Source of the DNA: Elysia marginata
Taxonomy: Eukaryota > Mollusca > Gastropoda > Plakobranchidae
Reading direction: 5' to 3'
Assembly (NCBI GenBank): GCA_019649035.1
Contig: BMAT01009500.1
Location: forward strand, 745,754 to 805,377
DNA: 59,624 nucleotides
Positions within the stretch are counted from its first letter, which is position 1; each line of letters begins with the position of its first letter. This document shows, piece by piece, positions 22,511 to 34,499 of the stretch. Below the pieces are notes generated by a model. The model did not search any database and was not told the origin of the DNA. It saw nothing but the letters and a program-made list of their open reading frames with translations. Position numbers and translations under genes: made by a program.

Positions 22511-22600
22511 AATAATTACATGCATTTATGAAACCGCATTTCCAACTGAAAAAAAGTGCTCAATGGGAGTACAATAAATTAAGACAAAAAGGTACACCTC
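22470..22600 (-). repeat. Probable LINE/SINE 3' tail anchored to an AAT array
   Basis: On the minus strand a segment containing GAGCACTTTTTTTCAGTTGG and ATAAATGCATGTAATTATTA runs into (TTA)n. It resembles the 3' ends at 26.9 kb and 54.4 kb, where the tail is also a TTA repeat. No coding part remains. Confidence 0.4.
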
Positions 22601-23147
22601 ATTTATTACAATGATGTCATTCTTAAAATATTTAAAGCATATTGTAAATATAATTATAAATGATAAAAAAATTGAGGTCATATAGCTCGATAGATACACA
22701 ACATATGATATACAAATTTAAATTCTGAATGTATGGTTTAAAGCACATTATAATGTGGATAAATATCATCATCTGAAACCAAAATTGGTAGATTATTATA
22801 CAGCGTATGGTTATAAAAAGAAATGTGTATTAAAAGCACATACATTTGTGTAATAAAAAATTTCATGTCTAATCTTTTCCAGCACAGCGTATCATAAATT
22901 TTTACGTTAGTTCCTTATGTTTTTAATCTTTTTCTTAAACAGTTCGTAAGATTGTCAGTGTCGAATGTGAGTTGGAAGATTATTCCATCACACGGGGTGC
23001 AATGTAGTAAAATGAGTGGTCACCATAAGACTTATAACACGCTTTTGGAACCTGAAGTATCTTTCATCACCAGAAGATGTCAGTACCATTCGTGAATAGT
23101 ATACATTTAAAAATTCTTTCAGATTAAATTGGAGCTCTACTATAGGA

Positions 23148-23148
23148 C

Positions 23149-23184
<36 letters not shown>

Positions 23185-23859
23185 TATGAGAGGTGAGCGA
23201 TTAGAGGACAGGGAGAAAGAGAGAGAGTGTATGAAAGGTGAGCGACTAGAGTACAGGGAAAGAGAAAGAGAGAGAGAAAGTATGGGAGGTGAGCGACAAG
23301 AGGACAGGGAGAGAGAGAAAGTATGAGAGGTGAGCGGCTAGAGGACAGGGAGAGAGAGAGAGAAATTACGAGAGGTGAGCGACTAGAGGAGAGAGATACA
23401 TAGAGAGAAATTATGAGANNNNNNNNNNNNNNNNNNNNNNNNNNNNNNNNNNNNNNNNNNNNNNNNNNNNNNNNNNNNNNNNNNAGGTGAGCGACTAGAG
23501 GAGAACTAGAGAGAGACAGAGAGAGAAAAAGTATGAGAGGTTAGCGACTAGAGAACATGGAGAGAGAGATACACAGAGAGAAAATATGAGAACTGATCGA
23601 CTAGAGGACAGGGAGAGAGAGAGATAGAGAGAGAAAGTATGAGAGGTGAGCGATTAAAGGACAGGGAGAGAGAAAGAGAGAGAGAAAGTATGAAAGGTGA
23701 GCGACTAGAGGACAGGGAGAGAGAGACAGAGAGAGAGAAATTATGAGTGGTGAGCGACTAGAGGAGAGAGATACATAGAGAGAAATTATGAGAGTTGAGC
23801 GACTAGAGGAGAGAGATACATAGAGAGAAATTATGAGAGGTGGGCGGCTAAAGGACAGG

Positions 23860-23910
<51 letters not shown>

Positions 23911-24105
23911 TATGAGAGGTGAGCGACTAGAGGAGAACTAGAGAGAGACAGAGAGAGAAAAGTAGCGACTAGAGTGTGGGAGAGAGATACATAGAGAGAA
24001 AATATGAGAATCGAGCGACTAGAGGACAGGGAGAGAGAGAAACAGATAGAGAGAAAAAGTATGAGAGGTGAGAGACTAAAAGAGAGGGAGAGACAGAGAC
24101 AGAGA
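23148..24105 (+). repeat. GA-rich minisatellite with higher-order unit
   Basis: Repeated GTATGAGAGGTGAGCGACTA followed by GAGGACAGGGAGAGAGAG tracts, with unit length varying by the GA count (roughly 60-90 bases). Variant units carry ATACATAGAGAGAAATTATG. It contains the 66-N gap. There are no signs of a gene. Confidence 0.92.
23419..23484. other. Assembly gap (66 N)
   Basis: A run of N inside the GA-rich array at 23.1-24.1 kb, probably a repeat-resolution gap; the true length is unknown. Confidence 0.99.
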
Positions 24106-26841
24106 AACTGTGCACTATAAGCACCTTAAAAATACATAATCAATCAGGGGCAGAAAGGACGTACCGCCAAATATTAAGAATGTGATCTACTACCTTAGCG
24201 TCCAGGTGAATGAAGAAAACATCATCAGCCCATTATAGCAACCACCTGGCACGTGCTATTATTAAGCCATTAAATCACTGGGACAAAAGAGTTTTCTATT
24301 ACAGAAAACTACAATATGGAAAGTAGCAGTCTTTTAAGGAATTCCAGGACAATTTTTAAGTCTTTTAGTATAAAAGAGATCAAACGGTGGATGCTTAATT
24401 CACCTCTTCAAAATAGATGTATTATGTCAGTAATTGAATAGCAGTATAATGTTCAGTTTCGTAATAAGCTATTGATACATATTACTGAGATTTGAAGAAG
24501 CTAGTGGTTTTTAAGCTTCGTGGTAAAGCAAGTAGACCGATTGGTGCATGTTAGGACTATGATTTCCTTACAAGACATCTATATGAAATAAGACTTCCCG
24601 AACAACGCTACAAGCTGCAATCAAATGAATGTGCAAAAATAAGTACACGTGTGAAAAATATCCGTTACTTTTTCGTGCTCCTTGTAGTTGTACGAGATAA
24701 AGTAATACTTATTAATTTACGTTTTGCAAAACACACGGAAAAGCCTAACACGTCAGTTACTACATCTATGTTCATCATTGAAATAACGTACTGCAATTGG
24801 CGTATCTGAAATTTTTAATGAAATTGAATACTATCATGCAAAAATTAATACTGATTATGTATTTACCGTTCTGATTTTCAGTTTCTGAGTTATTGTATAC
24901 TCCCAAACGAACGTTTCTGTCGTTTTGAATTTCAGCAATTGAAACATGACTACTATGCTACATTATGGGGCAAAAGAGCAAATGACAAATATAAAAATAT
25001 TAAAGAAAATTTGTTTAAGCACCGAAAAAATATTGCAGGAACAGCTACCAAACCACGACAAAAGTCGACTTATTCCATAGCAACAATCACTGAACGGCTA
25101 CCATACAAGACAATAGTCTACTTATTCCATAGCAACAATCACTGAACGGCAACGATACCACGACAACAGTCTACTCATTCCATAGCAACAATCACTGAAC
25201 GGCTACTATACCACGACAACAGTCTACTTATTCCATAGCAACAAGCACTGAACGGCTACCATACCACAACAACAATCACTGAACCCCAGAGCGCTGGAAT
25301 AGTACGTGTCACCTCTTAAGATGTTAAGTTCGAGTTCTTTTTTCTTCTTCTCTTCTTAACGGATCAGCTCACAGTCCAAACAAATGCCATGTGTTTATAG
25401 ACATTCTTAAGTTGTGTATGTAGTAAAAAGCTGACCCGACCTGCATCGTAAACGACGTCATATTTCTGGTTTTGAATATTTTGAAGTGATTTTGATAAAT
25501 TAATTATAAGGAATTTTTAATTTACTCCAATCAAAGAGAATCACCTACTTGACAATTGAACTGAGTTGCGGTACAGTTGAGTGGATAAATTCTTTTGCTT
25601 TTGTAAAGTACACATTGCAGCTCTAAGAGTACAGACAAAACAAGTAAACTATCAGTATCAGTTTTACGCCTTCGTTAGGCGAAAAAAAAAAAACGCGTTA
25701 GACTTTTATATAGATAAATAGGCACAAATCTAGCAATAAAAAAAAGCAAGATATTGTTTCCGACAAAAAAAATTAATTTTAGTGATAAAAGTTAAACAAT
25801 TAAGGAGGTAAGAAAGTAGGTGTAGGAAGAGAATGCAAGGATCTAGAAATCTAGACATAGATCTATAGACAGGACTTCCGGAAAAAAAGAGAAGGGGGAT
25901 GGGGTAACAGGGGAAAGGGGCCTGTGTTATCACAAAAATTGCAGCGGAATCACATAGTGAAAGAAATAATGAGTGAAATGGTCGAATAAAAACTATTTCT
26001 AAAAAAAAAACTAAAATCAGTTAAACTAAAAATAGGACTATACTAAATGTATGAGCTACCGGGTATAACTATTTGACAACAGGATAGCTGGCATCATTGT
26101 AGAAAAAAAATGTTGCGTATAATTGAACTATTTAAAGTGCCTGCTATGTTCTTTAGGCTAGGGTTGACATATAAAAGCCAGTAACAGAGACGATGAAGAT
26201 GATGATGAGATTGCATACTTGGCATTACTGCTAATCAATACTCAGATGCATTCAACACGGCTCGGGTCCGAATAAAAATACACAATTTGCCACCACAACA
26301 GAACAACAGCGAACACATGCCTCGCGTCGAGGGCGAATGAGTCGAGTGTCGAAATGTCCACCTTCAAAAGCGTTTTAAAAGAATTGAGTTTCTTACTTTC
26401 GACTTATTCACCCGGGGCGCGAGAGAAATAAAAACAACGCCGAACATTGTAGTCCTATGATAATACTTCTTACTCCCTCTATTTTTATCTCTTCCTATGA
26501 TGTTTCACAGAAACAATTTAACCTAGATCTAGAGCGAAGAAGGGGAAATATTTTATTGTACATTTGTGTTTCAACAAGAAATATATAACAGAAACGGCCA
26601 TGGTAATATATAAACTGTGCCATCACAACACCAACCGAATCTCGAACGACAAGGCGCTACAATAATACTTTTTATTCCTGTGTATGTTTGTTTCGAGTCT
26701 TCGTTTTCATACTGAAAAATTCGTCGCTAAAAAAACGTCAAAAGCCCACAATTACTCCTAAATTGCTATCGAAACCCCTTTAAGCATCTCGAAATGTAGA
26801 GGGACACAGAGGAAAGCTGATAACCATAATTATACCATGCA

Positions 26842-26842
<1 letters not shown>
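24106..26842. other. Intergenic, no gene seen
   Basis: AT-rich, apart from the 53-bp minisatellite and a CpG-containing patch at 26240-26430. No supported coding region. Confidence 0.5.
25031..25285 (+). repeat. 53-bp minisatellite, four to five units
   Basis: Unit GTCTACTTATTCCATAGCAA continuing CAATCACTGAACGGCTACCA. Unit starts at 25064, 25116, 25169 and 25222 give spacings of 52, 53 and 53, followed by a partial unit. Units are 90% or more alike by eye. Confidence 0.9.
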
Positions 26843-26896
<54 letters not shown>

Positions 26897-27640
26897 TTAT
26901 TTATAGAGCGCCTAAAATCCACTAAAAAGTGCTCAGTGGCGCTGTAATACAGGAATATAAAGGTTGCTTCATAACAATACAGATCATTGTAAAATAGTGT
27001 GACAACACATACAATTAAAAAGCTCTACAATAGAAATGCAACAAAAGTATTACACCAACATTTTGGTCCTACTCTAATACTATGCATTAAAAAATGATAA
27101 AAAATTATTAAAATGAGAATGGAAATCAAATGCATTAAAATCATGTAAATGTATCTATAAACATCCGTAAATACGTCGGTAAAGAAAGTAAAAGTAGTCA
27201 TACACAATGTAGAATAGAAGTTTAACCTCAAACGCAACTGAGTACTACGATACAAATTAAATGAAATGTATAAATAGTTAATTGTCTAAAAGCAGCCATA
27301 TTCTCACTTATTAGCAAAATAAAAATCAAGATAAATATGTTGAAATACAGAAAATTAAACCCGTTACTTGTGTAATCATTTATATTGATTAATATCGAAA
27401 AGATGTTTATAATAAGTTTTAAAAATGTAGATGTGGTGACTTATTACCAAAAACATTAACAAGTTCAATTTTTCATAAAATGATAAAAGACTATGCAGAG
27501 TAACACAACTTAAAATATTCTGTTTTTAGATTTGTTTTAAAGACTGAAAAGTTAAAGATTGTTTGGTAGTAAGAGACAAAGTGTTCCATGCTTTCGGAGC
27601 ATAAGCAGAGAAAGCCCTCTCATCTAGCTTAGAATAGGCC
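26843..27640 (-). mobile_element. 5'-truncated LINE (CR1/L2-like) 3' end, older
   Basis: Near 27630-27540 on the minus strand the frame reads ERAFSAYAPKAWNTLSLTTK, the same C-terminal motif as the 54-kb copy (FGPTVWNSLPLTI). A long AT-rich 3' UTR follows, then GGCGCTCTATAAATAAATT and a (TTA)n tail at 26843-26897. The coding part is short and interrupted. Confidence 0.65.
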
Positions 27641-30600
27641 TATTATTTTTTTATGTGACTAATTAAATAAAGCAGAACGTTGTAAACATTTTAAAATAAG
27701 AACAAGAAAAGCAGCACATGTCGATCTTTTGTGATCAACATGATTGGTTCCAGTAATGAACTAGCTCACGGTCGTTGTACCGCCAGGGGCCGCAATCGAA
27801 ACAAAGGACATTTCGGGGCATTGTTTAGTTGTCTATCTTTATAAGCCGCCAGAAGCAGGGGAGTACATGGCGCAGTGTTTCTCGTCTTAAAAATTTTCTA
27901 TCAACTTTAAATTAATTTGGATAACTTAACTAAAGCAACTGTTTTCTTTTCTATACCCTACTTAAGGGGTCTTTTTTATATTACGGTATAATACCTGAGG
28001 TCTGAGTAGGAAATCTCTGAAAAGAAAACATTTTACGATTAATCAAACTGGAGTGTTACAGCAAGAAAAAGAGACCATGCAATGTGTAGGGTGGGAAATG
28101 GTACACGGCATCACCGCGAGTCGACATGGTGTTCAATCAACACGTTTAAAAACAAACGGTTATTTTACACAAAAAAAAACAAAGCTTGGACATCATATTA
28201 TATTCAGAATGCCAGGGCTCTACTTAAATACTTTATATTCAATTATTTTCTTTTTGCATCTTCCTGTAATGTTTCACTACGAGAAACAATTGATAAGCTG
28301 ATTATCAACACCAGGTTATACACTAAACTACTGAAAAATATTTCGTTTCGGTGACTCTGCGTGAAAATGAAAAATAATCATGTCAAAACTGCCTTCATTG
28401 GTGAAATTTATACGGTAATGGCTCTGACCTAAATCTGTCTATTAGTGCGAAATTGTGTATCTAAGGTCTTCTAAGAGCGGTTTTCTAAAGCTGCGTAATA
28501 CTTTTTTCTATCGAGCCACACAAAGAAATGCGCAATCCGTAAGAAGGAATGCGGAAGAGATTGTATCTCCCAAGTTGTGACGTATACTTAGGTTAGAATC
28601 ATAGCGCTTGACTACATGTAATAGGTTATCAATAGCGCCACAAAACACTTAGTGTTCAATTCTTTTGTGATATAAAAATGGTTGCAAAAAACAATCTCTA
28701 CTTTCTTCTGAACCTTAGAGGACTGAAGGTGAAATGCAAAAAGATTGTAAAGTCAATTTTACTTAAATGCACAGTTTACATACAAAAAATATTTGCACTA
28801 AAACGCCATTGCATTTAGGGCACTTCAGTTTAATAACCATGATGCAGCCTTCATGAAATAGAGGGTTTTCCCGATATTTAACTACATCATAGCTGTTATG
28901 AATGCACACAAATTCAAAATGAAGTTCAAATACATCAAACACAAACACAAAATGAGCACCAATAATAAAAAGTAGACGTATTAGTAGTAGAAGTAGCAGT
29001 AAAAAACTAAAGATAAAAAGGTTTAGCATATAAAAATAACGTATCAATAGTAGGCTCCAAAGTATTGTTGGTTTTCTTTTAGCACAAAAAGGCTACAGAG
29101 TGTTGGTGTTATGAGAAGAATGGTTATAATAAATACTGTTACAAAACAATAAGTTACTTTAACCTAAATCAGACTTAAAATGTTCTGATCTATGAACAGT
29201 TTGAAGGAATTCTAAAATAAGCGTTTAATAGCTGTACCCAATCTCTTTTCCTTGTAGTAAAAGTTTCATAGCACTGAAGAAGCCTTGTGCATACTCTCGG
29301 CAAATGGTTTTGCGATTGTTAAACACTTCACATCAATTTACCTATGGTTTTATGTCAGTTCTAATACCATTCTTTAATTAAATTTTTATTGAACAGTTAC
29401 GGGAAATTTCTAGAAATTCCTGTCGAGACAACGAGTTTTTATTACTTTATATTTCCTATGTTTCAAAAAATCTTTAAAAGCACCTTTTGAACTATGTGTA
29501 TGAATTTTTTCTATTTTCATATACACATTTTCAGTATATATATATATATAAATTTCTCTTTTCAACAATGTTAAAAGCACTCTATATAAGCGCAAATTTC
29601 TTATTTAAACCGTATATTTCATTTTCTTACCTTATCCGAGATAATGGGCCTATAGTGCAAAAGATACGTTTGTAGATTTGTTGTCTGTTCGGTGGTTTTT
29701 TGCAACGATGAAAAAAAAGCAACCAGCATTTTATATAGTTTTATGTTCAAAATCAAATTACTTAAAATTGGCCTTCCTCAACGCCATGTTACTATAAACG
29801 AGCTCTAAGCTCAATTTAAGCCCAGAGCTTTGAATGGAAAGCAATCTAAATCAGCATGACATCAAACTCAAAACTCAACAGGAAAATAAATTATATTAGA
29901 GCCTAGATCCTAGTGTAGCCCTGCAACTGGGGATCAACTATATTGATTTTATATGAAACTTGAAATGCCCAGGGAATTTTTTACTAAGATATTAGCAGAG
30001 ATTCTAGTTAATACACTCATTTCAAAAGGACTTATAAACTATACCAGGAGGGGGCGGTTTTTGCCCCTTTATTGTTTGTTCAATAGAGGTCTAAATTTGA
30101 AACCCTAGATTATAGTTACCGAGCCGAAATGCAAGAAGGAAGCCAAGGGCAACAGTAGGGCTCTATCATTTAAACTTATAGAACAGAATCAGCATATTTA
30201 TTGTATCCTTGTGATGGATTCTCATATTTTTCACTTCGTATATTATTCGGTTAATGCGCAAGAAATTAAATTATTACTGAACTCTTATCTAATTTAGATT
30301 ACATGTAGAACTGAGTTCAAATTAGAAATTCAAGAGCTTGAAGATTTTAACAGTTAGGGTTTTATTACCAAAGGGGCACGATTCAAGACATTATTTCGGC
30401 ATAAAATTATACATCTGTAATGTCCCTTTGATTTCTGTAGCGTTACGACAGTTAACTTTCTGAACATCGGCTGTAAAAAAATATTATTGTCCTTTGTTGA
30501 TCAGAGCAGCATTAGTGTTGGTAGCAGTAGCAGCAGCAGCAGTAGTATTATTAGTACTATTGGTAGCAGTAGTAGTATTTGTAGTAGTAGTAGTAGTAGT

Positions 30601-30670
<70 letters not shown>

Positions 30671-32140
30671 AAGCAAAAGCTCGAGAATTCAAGACTACTG
30701 ACTCTAAATAAACGTTGAGGGTGGGACGAGTGGGAAGCTCCCTTGTCAAGGATTGAGGGGGAAGTTGTTAATGTAAACAAGAAGAGGCCAGCATGACAGA
30801 GTGCACTTGTCCCTCAAAAGTTAAGGTGAGTTTTGTGCTGCCATTATTTGCACAAAATTATGCACGCTGAAGACGACATAAAGAAAACTTGCATTCAATA
30901 AGTTTTCCAAAGATGAAAGGATTTAAGTCAGGGTCTGCCAGATTGCTCCTAAGGTCGGCAAACTGCCATCTATAACTACACATATAACAAGATCTTGATT
31001 TGAGATATACTCTCAAGGCTCTAAATTTAAAAACCTTTTGGCATCTTTGGTTGTGCAAAATCTACATTTCGGTTGGGTCTTCACGCTAAGAGAATAAATT
31101 TGACCGCCAACTTTAGGAAAAAAAATCTGGATTTAAAAGTGAGACTAGGACTGGGGCTTTTGCAAGCTGTTGCTAGATCCAATCAATGCATTTTAAAGTC
31201 CAGAGATCTCTAGATCCATGCATGAGAGAGGCAGAATGAGTTTTGGCTGACTTTAGAAATTTTGGCCTATTGTTGCTGATTAATCGAATTCAGAAAAGTA
31301 AAAGGTAACAAACATTTTACGCGTAGCAAATGGTTATAAGCACAGTTTGATCTAAAATAGATATTAACGATTGCCAAATATTTACAAAGAGGCAAACCGG
31401 AGAAAACGAGGCTGCTAACTAAATATAACCAAGCAACTTTTTTTCCAAACTAATCATCAAAATTATCAGCCCGTCAGAACGTGGAAGAAACTGTACGTTA
31501 ACTGAATTATTTAAACTTGACCTTTAACTTCATTGATCGTAACAACATTTTACAAGTTGGTGGTAGACTTCAATTCAAAGAGTTTTTGTTTGGAATGCAT
31601 TTTAGAAGAGGTTTTCATGGTAAATGGGTTAAACGGTGTTCTTATAAACTCTTAAAGTTTTACCATGGAAGTTCTTCTGTGTCTAAACTAAGCGCAGTGT
31701 TTTGTAATCGTTACTTTGTTCCGCCTCCAAGTTTTTCTCTCTTGCACTTGGTCCCTAACACAACATGTTTTATCGGATTTTCTTTTTGCTGGTGAGAAAA
31801 TATTTTTCTTTATGAAACAAAACTAGCTTTCATCTATTTTTTTCCTGAAATTGTTTGCGTTAGTTTTCCAGGTTTAGTCACGTTTCATACCGATCGATCA
31901 AAGCTTTTGTTTGAAAATCTTCGCTCTTGCGAGAACCAAAGGAAAGTTTTTGAAAACTTGATTTTGATTTTTCATCCAAGATTTATCTCCACTCTGTGTG
32001 CTGCCAATTTCCAACTTTCATTTGCTGCCCTATCTCACCTTGACTTTTCTTTGATAACTTATTTTAGGAATTTTCCTCTACTTTTATTTCTAATAAACTT
32101 CTTCATACTGAATTTTGGATAGCGCAAATATTATGATTTA
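27641..32140. other. Intergenic, no gene seen
   Basis: Contains the AGT/AGC array and a short (TA)n at 29536-29552. Several frames of 60-95 codons (for example 28053-28354 and 31517-31795) show no motif, signal peptide with donor, or repeat family I recognise. Confidence 0.5.
30525..30670 (+). repeat. (AGT/AGC)n microsatellite
   Basis: AGC and AGT trinucleotides in blocks. Poly-Ser, poly-Val and poly-Ala frames arise in all phases. Confidence 0.95.
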
Positions 32141-32170
32141 CGAGGTTGGGCTGATAATTAATGCAATTTC
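32141..32170 (+). repeat. Left terminal inverted repeat of the mariner
   Basis: 30 bases starting CGAGGTTGGGCTGATAATTA, matching the inverted right end (33473-33502) at about 26 of 30 positions. Confidence 0.85.
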
Positions 32171-32256
32171 TTTCTTAACCTTTTTCATTTTGAGAGGTAC
32201 ACAAACACAAATAGTATCAAATTAAAGATTAAAGTATCTGCTATATCATACATACA

Positions 32257-33301
32257 TTATGTTTCAACGTAGTCTTCATCCCGATCCACACACAGCTGCC
32301 AACGACGTACAAGTTGACGCATGCCGTCGGTGAAAAAGTCCACACATTTTTGCCTGAACCAATGTCGAACGGGAGCCTCCACATCTTCATCACTTTTGTA
32401 ATGGTTTCCTCTGAGGTGTTCCTTTAATTTCGGGAAATGGTAAAAGTCACTTTGCGCAAGGTCTGGGTTGCAGGGTGGATGGGGCAATACGACGAAATTC
32501 ATTTTATGCAGTACCTCTCTAGTCCGGCGACTTGTGTGCGGCCTGGCGTTGTCGTGATGCAGTATTGCGTGCTTTGTGGGGCGCTCACGCTTAAGCCTGA
32601 CACTTAGCTTTCTCAACGTAGAAATATAACGCTCTGAGTTAACATTATTTCTTTCTTTCAGAAATTCTACATGAAAAATTCTCTCTGAGTCCCAGAAAAG
32701 AGTCAGCATTACGTTTCTGGCAGAGGCAACAACTTTGAATTTCCCCGGAGAAGGAGAGCTCTTGTGCCTGTATTCCATCGACTGACGTTTGCTCTCAGGG
32801 TCATAATGGTGTACTCAGGACTCATCCCCTGTGACAATTCGCTGAATGAATTCCTCGCCCTCTTCCTCATAATGTTTCAGTAGTTCGGCGCACGTTGTTT
32901 TTCTTTGCATTTTCATCTCATCAGTCAACATTCGCGGCACCCACCTTGCAGACACTTTTCTGTTACCGAGATATCTGTAATTTTTGAAATTTCAAGTTCT
33001 TTGGCAATCTCATTTTGTTTAATGTGCCGATTGCCTGAAATAATTTTGTCAACAGCGTTCTAATTAGCCTATTTGAAGCACTCAGGGGCCTATCTGAACG
33101 CTTTTGATCGCACAATATTGATTCAGCCGGGTCTCCCCCTTTCAGTGATGAAACCCACGGACAAACAGTTGAATAATCTACACATGCTTCCCTTAATACC
33201 ATTTTGAGCCGTTGATGGATTTCCTTTGGTGATCTACCTCCAACAGAAAGAAATTCAATGACAGCACGCTGTTTGAATCGAACATATTTAGTAGACGCCA
33301 T
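32257..33301 (-). pseudogene. Mariner transposase, broken
   Basis: It begins MASTKYVRFKQRAVIEFL and has the N-terminal helix-turn-helix region, then KQNEIAKELEIS, WVPRMLTDEMK and the first catalytic Asp in VTGDES. HHDNARPHT (second Asp) and a PPCNPDLAQSDFYHFPKLKEHL-like segment (third Asp region) follow. Three lesions are visible: frame changes near 33060 and near 32955, and a TGA at 32817-32815 where the family has Trp (GDESWVHHYDPE). The C-terminal part, 32778-32257, stays open for 173 codons. The intact family protein is about 345 aa and the sum of parts matches that. Cut-and-paste transposition is the family's activity; this copy could not support it. Confidence 0.9.
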
Positions 33302-33472
33302 GTTCGTAAACAATGTAAACAAAGGTCATCAGCTATTGGTTCTGACATAAGCATTTTTGGTGCTCAATGACGTCACACAAATGCCATTTTCTCTCACATG
33401 AAAGCTATTTGGTTTGAGAGTATGCATGCCTAATTTCAGCTGCCAAGGTCAGATATGTTAAAAGTTACAGGC

Positions 33473-33502
33473 GAAATTGCATTAAATTTCAGCCCACTCT
33501 CG
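33473..33502 (-). repeat. Right terminal inverted repeat of the mariner
   Basis: Inverted partner of 32141-32170. Both share the inner block TTAATGCAATTTC and the outer TGGGCTGA. Confidence 0.85.
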
Positions 33503-33732
33503 TACATTGAACAGTTATTGTCTTTTATGATAGTTTGGTAATAAATGGGAGCAACAGATTATCTTTTTGTCGTCTTGCAAGAGCTTGCATACACCTTTGA
33601 CCCTGAGGGTGTCGCCAGCTTATACAGCTGAGACAGCTTTAGTCGAATGATCAGATCAAGTACAAACCAACCTGTCCTCCAGGCAAGGCTTGCCTCTAAC
33701 TGGATCTCAGACTAAGTATTTAGTTTGTGCTT

Positions 33733-33744
33733 AGATCCATACCT
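33733..33744. repeat. Left target-site duplication of the LINE
   Basis: agatccatacct, identical to 37807-37818; it sets the 5' border of the element at 33745. Confidence 0.85.
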
Positions 33745-34499
33745 GGTTTGAATTCGGAGTAACTACTCCTAGATGATTTGCTTTACAGGCTCATGAGCCA
33801 TCATCTGCCCAAAGCATCTGGTTTTAAGGCGCCAGAGACCCGCCTTCGCCCCTTCTCCTGTCAGTAGAAGCAGTTCCGCCGGGCTTTAAGTTAAGCCACA
33901 CGAGCAGGCCAGGAGTTGGACTTAAGTTGTCAGAGGCTATATGAGACGCATGCCTTAGGAGCATTTGGTTGATACAGGGAGCTTATCCCCTGCACCACTC
34001 CTGGCTTTGACAACCTTCGGAACAATGGGCAGATAGGGCTCGACAGCCTTGGATGGCAACCCACCAAGGAGAGACTAACTCTGATTACAAAGCTACGACT
34101 CGAGGACCTCGTTGTCATCGTCCCAGCTCGCTAGGCCACGGCAAATGAACCTCAATTTTAAAGGGTGGGGCCAGTTTGCGCGCACTGCACTTCAGCATAA
34201 AAATCCTCAGCGCAGGCCAAAGGACTTGTCCATGTCCATGTCCAACCCTAAAGTCCTGCAGCGATGGGCAAGGGGCGAAAGCGGCAGGTGGAAGATGTCA
34301 CTGGAAGCCGTAGTCTCAAACCTGCATGTAGGCGGCTCAGGACTTTGGTCGCTCTGTTGTCGACTAGGAGGCGACGGTAACGCTCGGCAGCATCCTGAGT
34401 GACCAGGCAGCCCTTTCCAGGAAGAGCACTGCCTGCTCCACATGGAGAAGGCGATAGAAAAGGTTCGCTAGACAAAGCTCGTCTCCACTTAACCCAGTT

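Larger units (their letters stand above)
32141..33502 (-). mobile_element. Mariner (Tc1/mariner) DNA transposon, decayed copy
   Basis: A 1362-bp element flanked by TA on both sides (32139-32140 and 33503-33504). The 30-base terminal inverted repeats match at about 26 positions (left begins CGAGGTTGGGCTGA; the right end read inward begins CGAGAGTGGGCTGA). It encodes a mariner transposase on the minus strand. Length, TA target and D,D34D-type protein motifs all fit mariner. It is inactive because the transposase frame is broken. Confidence 0.92.

Noticed and set aside
25031-25285. CRISPR-like array
   Set aside because: Units are contiguous 53-bp tandem repeats with no unique spacers, in a eukaryotic genome.
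34112-34475. Overlapping open frames in the 5' part of the LINE
   Set aside because: They lie in the non-coding 5' region on both strands and show no nucleic-acid-binding or other LINE ORF1 motif.
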